Source of the DNA: Ustilaginoidea virens
Lineage: Eukaryota; Ascomycota; Sordariomycetes; Hypocreales; Clavicipitaceae
Direction of reading: 5' to 3'
DNA length: 64,000 bases
Assembly: GCF_000687475.1 (NCBI RefSeq)
Contig: NC_057320.1
Location: 2,356,001-2,420,000 of the forward strand
The translations under genes were made by a program, and so were the position numbers. Every line of letters starts with the position of its first letter. Position 1 is the first letter of the stretch. The notes under the pieces are model-generated. The model was not told where the DNA came from. It saw nothing but the letters and a program-made list of their open reading frames with translations, and ran no database searches. This document shows, one piece after another, positions 56,240 to 64,000 of this stretch.

Positions 56240-59200
56240 ATAGACCTAATTACCCCTAATGCTACTACTATAGCATTATACAACCGCCTAGCCTTCTTAA
56301 TCTATACCTATAAGAAGGATTATATTATTAACGATGACCTATGGGAACTATTCTATAAAGACTATAGTGAATAAGATGAATAGCTATTTACTTGCGTTAA
56401 CCCTCTATTCTTATGCGAATTCTATATATATTTACGAGATTACGGCGTATATATCGGAGCATTAGGGTTAATTATAATACCTACCTTAATAGAATGCCTT
56501 TAATAATAATAGAACCCTAAATAGCCTTAAGAAGAGATCGACTATTAATTAAGCCGTAAGATATTCCGGTTACGACTTAACCCTTATAGGGAAGTATTAG
56601 TACCTATCGGCAATTTCGACTAGGAAGTTATAGGCTTATAAAGTGTAGGCTTATAGAATTTATTACGAGCACTAATAATAGTTATAAGAATATTATTGCG
56701 AAGGTCCTTAAGAAGGCCCTTATAAGCATTAATAATAAAGGACTTTATAATACTAAAGGTGGCCCGATTATAGTCATAATAACCTATTATCCCCCCTTCT
56801 ATATCGAAAAAGCCTTTTCCCTTTATCCCTACCGAAAAAGAAAAGGGCCGGTCTTAATAACCTAAAGGGAAAATGCCTATTTATAATAGGCCGCTATTCG
56901 AAATAGGGGAAAGCTCCCGGCACTATTAATAATAATATGCAACGGCCGACAAAGACTATAGCCCGACCGACCAAATATTATACCTTAGGGATTATACCCC
57001 TAGCCGGGCTAACTAAAGCAGCTATCTTAATACCCCTTAAGGGTATAATATGCCTAATAGAGGTCGATTTATAGGCCCTAATAATATACTTCTTTCTATA
57101 GAGGATCCCGATAATAATACCTATTAAGCTAATGCCGCCGCCCGTAATACTAGATATTAGGCCCAAACGCCTTATCCAATAATACTAAAAATAGGCATAG
57201 TACCTAGCCTTTCCTATTAATATCGGCCTACTTAGGCCGATAAACGGATGGTTTTAATAGGAGTATCGATAAATTTAGACCGACTTAGGTTATAGGATAA
57301 CCCAGCCAGAGATCCCGCTAGCCTACTATAAGGCAACCGATAAGCCGTTCTAAAATACCCTCCGGAATACCCCTAAGATTATACCCAAAAAGCCTATATA
57401 AAGGCCGGGTTTAACTAAAAAGATTATTCCCAAACCAGGTTTAATAATATATCGAAGAAGATATCTAACCTCTTATATAGCTATCGTATAGAGGATAGAT
57501 ATAGCGGCAAAATAGATGACTTTATTATACTAAAAGTTATTTCTTTTAAGAGTAAATATCGCCTGCTAGGATTACCCAATTATATATTCGCTAGAGCTTT
57601 CTAAATCATACTAATCAGCGATACTAAGACTTACTACTTTAATAATATTGAATGCATTTATAATACCCTCACTTTTAACGATATAGTCTGTAAAGTTAAG
57701 AACCACTTCGAAAATAAAAGTATAGAGCAATTCTATCTATACTATTAGAATAGAATAATACTCTAATTAACTATCGTAAAATATCCCGATAAGTTAAAGC
57801 TAGAATGCCTTAATATCCTATTAAAAGAACTTTAATACCTATATTATAGTCTTTTTCCCCCTTTTACAGCTAATATAAAGCTTTACCGATAAGTCCTTAA
57901 TACTATAAGGGATACCCCTAAGTATAGCTAAGCTATATATCGTTATGCTTCTATATTTAAAGGCCTCGCTGCTAACCTATAGCAATCCCTTTCTATCTAT
58001 AAGTTAATTTATATAAATCAATAGTATTATTTCCTTTAATAATAATATTATGATACTAACGATATTATTAATAATAATATGGTATTATTTATAAACTATA
58101 AATATAGTTAATTTAACGATTAGTATTAATACCCTTAATGCCGATTCGGCTTATAATAGTAGTATTAACGGTAATAATAGAATCGCGCCTTTCTAATTAG
58201 GCCCTATTAAAGAAGATATTTTATTTGCAATAAAATAGGATATTAGTTATCTAATTATTCTACTAAAGAGTAATAAGAATTAAAAGAGTAATAGATAAAG
58301 AACCGATCCTATTATACTGCCCCTAATAATAAGAAATTTTATATTTTCTTATAAGAATATAAAGAGCCTAACCCTTAAGGCCTTAAAGAAGAAGAAAAGG
58401 TTAACCTTAACGATATTATTAATAATATTAAGGTAATAATAGTAGGAGACACAAACTAGGATGCAGAGAATACTACCATACTATAAATTATAGCTATATA
58501 GTATTTCTAAGCCCTAATGTAAGCCGAGCCGTTATTATCTATCGAGATATTATAGGCCCTATAGGATAAATTATATCGATATGCCTTCTTATAGATTAAC
58601 CCCTTCCGAATGCCTTTACCACTATAGGACTATAATTCTGCCTTTTTAGAAGAAGAATACTATAGTAACTATACCTTCCGCAGAATCCTACTGGATACTA
58701 GCGCTTCCGGCCTATTAATAGCAGGCCTAGGTTAAATAAAGGCCCTAATAAGATTAATAAAAATACTAACCATTGAGACGACTAATAAGAAGCATACAGT
58801 AAACTTTAGTGCCGGCTCTACTATATCTTCCAGTATACTAAATATTCTAACGATATTCAGTAATATCCCCTTCTATATCCTTAATAGTGGCATCCCCTTC
58901 CTTTATTCTATTACGGATATAGATAGGATAGGCATAAAGCTTAATAATATTAATAACCTATTAATCTAAGGGGATATTAAGGTCCCTATTATTAGGAAAT
59001 AGGGATATCTATAGTAGACTCTTAATGCCATAGATACTACAGCCTTCTACCTATCGTTATAGGAAATCTATTAGCTATACCGTCAATTTAGGCACCTCTC
59101 TATTAATAGGCTTACTAAATTGCTTTAATGCGCTAGATATAATAATATTAACCGCAATATCATCGAAAGGATTACCTATATATGCCATTAATGCCAGATA

Positions 59201-61981
59201 AATATAAAGGCACCTAGCTGATTTAAGTTTACTCTAAAGGATAACCGCTAATTTAACTATAAGATAATCATAGATATCTTTTATATTAATAATCGGCCGG
59301 TATTATATATTATAAATACTATAATAAGCTTCTAGGCAGCTAGGTTCCTTAATCTATAAAGATAGAAGGCCTAAGATATTTAGAATGCCCTTAAGGAATG
59401 CTAGATTAATACCTATTTTAGCCCGCCGGACTAGATAATTTATAATGCCAGACCCAACTTCACTTCTACTAAATTCTATTATAATGCCCGGCTTCTATCT
59501 ATTAATATAAATAAAATTCCTATAGAAGCCTATAATAGTATCGGCAAAATCGAGAGATATTACGCCCTATTATATAAAGCCTATACTATTATTAATAAAG
59601 AAGTAGGCGATCTATTAATAAAGGAATAGAAACTATAGCTAGCTATTAAAGCTATTAATGATTCTACTAGGCCTAACGGCTTAGTACCTATATTATTAGT
59701 CTTTAGAGTATATCCCCGACTTATAGATAACTTACCTCCTAACTTATTAGTATTATAACGCGCCTTAATATTACGAAAGGCCACTAATGAAGCTAGGAAA
59801 TACCTTACTAAGCGATAAGTTTATAATGCCCTTACCTAATAGAACGGCTTAGATATATAGCTTATCTACCGATTACCCCTATAGTCCGATATATAAATAT
59901 AAAGAGAAAAGGGTAGATAGCATAGGCTATACCGGCTAATCAGCCTCGATAGTAAGACCTATATTATATAGATGCAATATAGCCCCATTAAGTTCCGGTT
60001 AACGGTCGTTAAGCCTTATAATTACGACCTTAATAGCGATCCTACTGCCGATAATACTAAAGATATCGTCTATACTAAAGGACCGGCTTACCCTAGCCGG
60101 ATAGAAGTTAGGATACTAGCTATAGCCGCACCTTTAGCCGCGATAATACCTACAGCCGTAATATATCCGTTATTAGCTACTAGCTCTAATTAAGCCAGGC
60201 TACTATTACTATTACTAGTAAGGGTGGTATCCGATATTATAATTAATAAGGACTAAAAAGAAGCTCTTATTAATACTATAGCTTCTAATACCATTATTAA
60301 CGTCTCTTTCCTAACCGTAAAAGAGTAAGCTAACCTATAGCTTACTAGCTAATTACACTAGGAAGGGAAGATTATAACCCTTAGAGCCCCTTTCGAATAG
60401 TCTAACTATATAGAGATAGAAGTATTATAGGCCCGCGATATATTCCGATTTATTACCTTTAATATCGGTTAATATAGAGCCTAATGCCTATTTAACTTAT
60501 ATATAGTACGAGAAATTAAAGGCAAAGGTATAGATACCCTATATAAAAAGTCTAGGCTTATTATATAGGGTCATAGTGATAATAAGAAGCAATTAATATT
60601 GACTTAATCCCCTATAATTTAATAGGCGAGTCAATAGCTACTAATATTAATAGCCTTATTACTATAATAATCTTACGGCCTCTTCCTTTAGATATGGGAT
60701 ATTATATAGGCTTATATATAGTTATTAACTACCCTTAATAGATCGATTATCGCTAAGCTACCTAAGCAGATAGAGTATTAATACCCCGATAATACTATTA
60801 TAGAAGTAGTGAAGCTACTATATGGAATAGCTAAGGCAGGCACCTACTAGTGGGCGATATACTTCCGGCACTATCGCGAAAAGTTAGGCATAACCATATT
60901 AACCTATGACCCCTATTTGCTAATATCCGCCGGTAATAACGATACTGACCGTACTAATACTCCTGACCGCGATACTACTATATGCTTCGGTATCGTAGGT
61001 ATATAGACTAACGATACCCTCGGCTTGAGTGATAATGTCTTCTTCTAATAGGAGGAATTAAAGCTTACTAAAATAGGCTTTAATGCTAAGCCTAAGACGA
61101 GGCTATCGCTAACTATGCCCCTAATATTTAATAGATGTATACTAACGGCTGATAATAACGGTATAACCTTATGCTAGAAAGGGTAAAGTAAGAAGATTAC
61201 GACTATCGATAAAAATGCGCCTATAGCCCAGCATAATTATATCGAATAACGCGCTTGTGGCGCCTATATAGCTACGGTCTGCTAGCCTAAGGCCTCCTTT
61301 AACCTATCTATTGCAGTATAATACTAGCAGCCTAACCCTGATGATATCACTAGATTAAATAAGCGCCTTTAATAGCAGCTAGATAACCAAGATCGTAGCT
61401 TGCAGTATATTAATCTGACCCTTACTATAGCTAAACTCTTTATATTTATTGATAGATCCTTTGCTAATAATAAAGATTTAAGCTCCTAGATTAGTTACGT
61501 GATTATACTAGGGAACGAGGTAGATACTGCAGATAACGCCTTCCTACTGACCGGTAATATTATTACTTATAGCTCTATAAAAAGTAAGCGTATGATGCAT
61601 AGCGTACTCGCTTTAGAGCTGTATAGTATAGTGTAAGGGGTTGATATTGCATACGCGATAGGCACGACCCTTAATATAATTACTAATAGGCTAGGATTAC
61701 CGAAGATCCCTATAGTTGTATATATAGATTCGTTTTCATTATACGAATGCCTAATTAAGCTAGACACCACTAAGGAGAAAAGGCTTATAATAGATATTAT
61801 GGCCCTACGATAGTTATATAAGCGCCAGGAGATATATAAGATCCATTAGATTAATAGGAATAACAATCTCGCCAATATAATAACTAAGGGAACGCCAAAT
61901 AAAGCCCTTAAGATATTCGTCGACCGTAACCAGGCTATTATACGTATAGAAGGGTGGGTAAAGAGGCCAGTCAATATCTAA
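56240..61981 (+). pseudogene. Copia B2 gag-pol polyprotein
   Basis: One frame from ATA 56240 (ATG inferred) to TAA 61979, about 1,900 codons. Gag to about 58500, with a damaged zinc knuckle near 58220-58260. Protease at 58694 (LLDTSASG). Integrase zinc region from 59095 (FRHLSINRLTKLL) and core to about 59800, including AFRNIKA-type residues on the opposite strand only. A linker with the clean frame 59972-60193. RT 60420-61100 with QTNDTL at 61004-61018 (first Asp now Asn). RNase H 61560-61940 ending PNKALKIFVDRN. Stops are TAG/TAA. The minus-strand frames 56978-57166, 59581-59784 and 61567-61770 are antisense shadows. Confidence 0.92.
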
Positions 61982-62256
61982 TTGCATTTAGGTGTAATTG
62001 GTGATATTATAGGTGGCAAGTGTGTGGATTTTTCCTATATTCAATATTGTATTTTACTGCGTTTTTGCCCCTTTATTTTGGCTGCGATATTTAATATACC
62101 GGCTGTACGGTATGAGCCTATATAAGCCGGCCGCGCGGCGCGATGGCGTTATCGGCGGCATAACCTGCCGATACCGCGCCGCACTTTTCTTTCTATATGT
62201 GCGCCTTACATCCTAGCGATTCCGATATTTGCTTCTATAAAAAGAGAAGCTGCCAG
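61982..62256 (+). other. 3' UTR of Copia B2
   Basis: Noncoding; contains a GC-rich inverted segment (CGGCATAACCTGCCG near 62155) and TATATAAG at 62120. Ends AAAAAGAGAAGCTGCCAG before the LTR, where a short purine run may serve as plus-strand primer. The plus-strand frames here (62013-62216, 62197-62487) have no support. Confidence 0.7.
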
Positions 62257-62594
62257 TGTCGGAATCGCTATCGCAAGGTGCCTAATTGGGCATATTGCGA
62301 CGAATGTGCCGCGCACACCCGTTGGGCACGATGTGGCCACTTTTGCCCCTTTTACCCCTATGCCCCTGAGCCCGGTAGGGCACGCAGGCAGCCCGGCCCG
62401 ACCGCGCCGATACACGTGACTACGGCACGCATAAAAAGGCCACATCGTGTAATATCTCTTTTGCTTCCTTTCTTTCCTCTAAGTTAGTCAGTCATAATTA
62501 AAGAAGAACCATACCTTTGACCGGTGACCCTATGGTATATAATACCACGCGCGCGACCCTACGTATAACTGGGTACCCCGAGTTTATATCAACA
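62257..62594 (+). repeat. Copia B2 3' LTR (338 bp)
   Basis: TGTCGGAATCGC...TATCAACA with intact ends; same length as the 5' copy. Contains the palindromic GGTATATAATACC near 62533. Confidence 0.95.
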
Positions 62595-62599
62595 CTTAT

Positions 62600-64000
62600 A
62601 GCGCCTAAGGTATTATTAATAGCAGCAAATTTAACCTCTAGTATTTTATGGTTGACCTACTAGAAGAACAGCGTTCTAAAGTGTCTAATAAAGTGGCTGC
62701 TAATAATAACCCTAAATAGCTCAAGGCTTCTAAGGACTCTAAGAATAAAAGGTCCGCTAATGCCGCTTCTACTATTAATAATAACAAGAATAATTCTACT
62801 AATAATAGGAAAAAGAAGTAGCAATAGAAGAAGAAACAAGACTCTAGCAATAATCAGCAAGATATTAAGGCCTTTATCATAGGCAATTATAATACCCAGG
62901 ATACTAATATATCCTATTCCTCTTCTTCTACTACTATATCCACTAATAACCAGCCCTTAGCTATAAGCTATAGTGCTAAATCAGGCGGTAGGACCCCTAA
63001 GGATACCCTCCTTTACGATACAGGTTCCACTTGTCATATTGTTAATGATAAGAAGTATTTTACCACTTTTTACTATTTTGAGAAGAATGATAAGCCTGTA
63101 ATTACTACTAGTGGCGGCCCTATTTCCCCTACTAGTTAGGGCATAGCACGATTTACTATGCTATAGGGCATTAATCCTACAAAATAGGGTATTATAGAGC
63201 TTAAGAATGCCCTATATATTCCTACATTGGATATTAATATTATTAGCGGTATAAAGCACTATGCCGCTAAAGGGGTATTAATTAAAAATCAGCTTTGGTC
63301 AGTAAGCCGTAAATGCATCGGTATTTTTAACTTTGAAAAATACGGCTTTTTCTTTCCATAGAAAGGAATAGACACCCCACTACTACATTAACCTTACAGC
63401 CATTATACTGTTACTAATAGTATAATAGTAGAGGTCCCCAGCCCTACTAACCCTGCTGATTATAGTGATCTTAAGGATACTACTATTACCCCTATTCCTA
63501 CTATTACAACTAGTAAGGAACCCGTAGAGGCTACTAGCCCTACTACCTAACCTTCTGCTATTACGACTAGCGAAGACCCTGTAGAGGTTACTAGCCTTAC
63601 TATTAACTCTCCCGCTATTACGACTAGCAAAGAGCCTGCTATTACAATTAGCGAAAATCCTGCTATTACGACTAGCGAAAATCCCGTAGTGGCTATTAGC
63701 CCTACTCCTGCCCCTATAGCTGCTGATACAAAATATTAGAAGCTATTACAATTAGCCGGCATTTGGCATATACGGCTAGGGCATATAGGTATTCAGCTAC
63801 TTAAAAAGACCTGTGCTAATACCCCTAGTCTTCCTAACCTTAATAAGGTTAAAGATGCTGATTTTCACTGCTTGGCCTATATTCAGGCTAAGAAGGTTAG
63901 AAGACCTTCTAAAGATGCGATACCTAATCTAGCTAAATGCCTGGATATTATAGAAGGTGATACTTTTGCTATATCACCTATGCCATATAACAAACGACCT
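62600..64000 (+). pseudogene. Copia D2 gag-pol, second part: Gag tail, protease, pre-integrase, start of integrase
   Basis: Continues the gag frame after B2. Basic Lys/Asn/Ser-rich Gag tail 62680-62860 without CCHC (its antisense gives the Leu/Phe-rich minus frames, which are not genes). Protease at 63017 with intact LYDTGSTCHIVND. A spacer of repeated TTSKEP/ITTSEDP-type units at 63490-63700. Pre-integrase GIWHIRLGHIGIQLLKKTC at 63760-63815. Integrase start LDIIEGDTF near 63945. Only a handful of stops. Cut by the window end. Confidence 0.92.

Larger units (their letters stand above)
55342..62594 (+). mobile_element. Copia B2: complete Ty1/Copia element with CTTAT duplication
   Basis: Two 338-bp LTRs, leader, single gag-pol frame, 3' UTR. 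CTTAT at 55337-55341 and 62595-62599. D1 shows the unbroken gag at about 50385. It is the reference for the broken B1 copy. Retains Copia order: protease, integrase, RT, RNase H. Confidence 0.96.
52952..64000 (+). mobile_element. Copia D2: Ty1/Copia element running off the right edge, split by Copia B2
   Basis: 5' LTR 52952-53726, primer site, leader, gag 54463-55341, then Copia B2, then gag-pol from 62600 to the window end in the pre-integrase/integrase region. It has fewer stops than D1 and an intact protease motif. Integrase core, RT, RNase H and 3' LTR must lie beyond 64000. Confidence 0.94.

Noticed and set aside
62638..62860. Leu/Phe-rich minus-strand frames that look like membrane helices
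   Set aside because: Antisense of the Lys/Asn-rich Gag tail of Copia D2 (AAG/AAT-type codons read backwards).

Overview
The window looks like a gene-free, AT-rich block of a filamentous ascomycete genome, made entirely of nested retrotransposons decayed by a RIP-like process (C-to-T and G-to-A, mostly in CpA/TpG). I find no host gene, tRNA, rRNA or CRISPR array. The longest stop-free frame recognisable as protein is about 154 codons and lies inside a dead Copia integrase. The fungal assignment is inferred from the mutation pattern and the element types (chromodomain Gypsy, Tad1-like LINE, Copia); no species can be named.

Layout. Copia A (+) fills 1-7268, with its 5' LTR cut by the window edge. 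Copia B1 (-) occupies 7269-30750. It is split by a solo LTR of Copia A (10513-11216, TSD GTTAT) and by two chromodomain Gypsy elements: Gypsy I (13200-20769, TSD CTCTC) and Gypsy II (21201-29562, TSD CCTAA). Gypsy II itself holds a 5'-truncated LINE, L3 (27506-28501, 16-bp TSD). B1 lies in an older LINE, L0, visible at 30751-31260 and 52784-52951. Copia D1 (-; 31261-52778, TSD AGCTT) interrupts L0. D1 carries a complete-looking LINE, L1, in its 3' LTR (31297-37909, 14-bp TSD), a second LINE, L2, in its RT codons (39698-46358, 15-bp TSD) and a second solo Copia A LTR (48849-49595, TSD GTAGT). From 52952 a second D element, D2 (+), runs off the right edge. Its gag is split by a complete Copia B2 (55342-62594, TSD CTTAT).

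Insertion order is readable because copies of the same family supply empty sites. B2 shows the uninterrupted B sequence at the Gypsy I, Gypsy II and solo-LTR sites of B1. D1 shows the uninterrupted gag where B2 entered D2, and D2 shows the uninterrupted site of the solo LTR in D1. L0 is the oldest visible layer. B and D came next, followed by A, the two Gypsy elements, L1, L2 and L3.

None of the elements looks autonomous. Gln codons have become TAG/TAA, several start codons are ATA, and catalytic Asp residues in RT, integrase and protease have repeatedly become Asn. Reading frames are otherwise nearly free of indels, so substitution did almost all the damage. The most notable biology is an apparent self-priming arrangement (11-nt complementarity) in the two chromodomain Gypsy elements, each with an unexplained 3' region of about 2 kb, plus half-tRNA-Met primer sites in Copia A and D.
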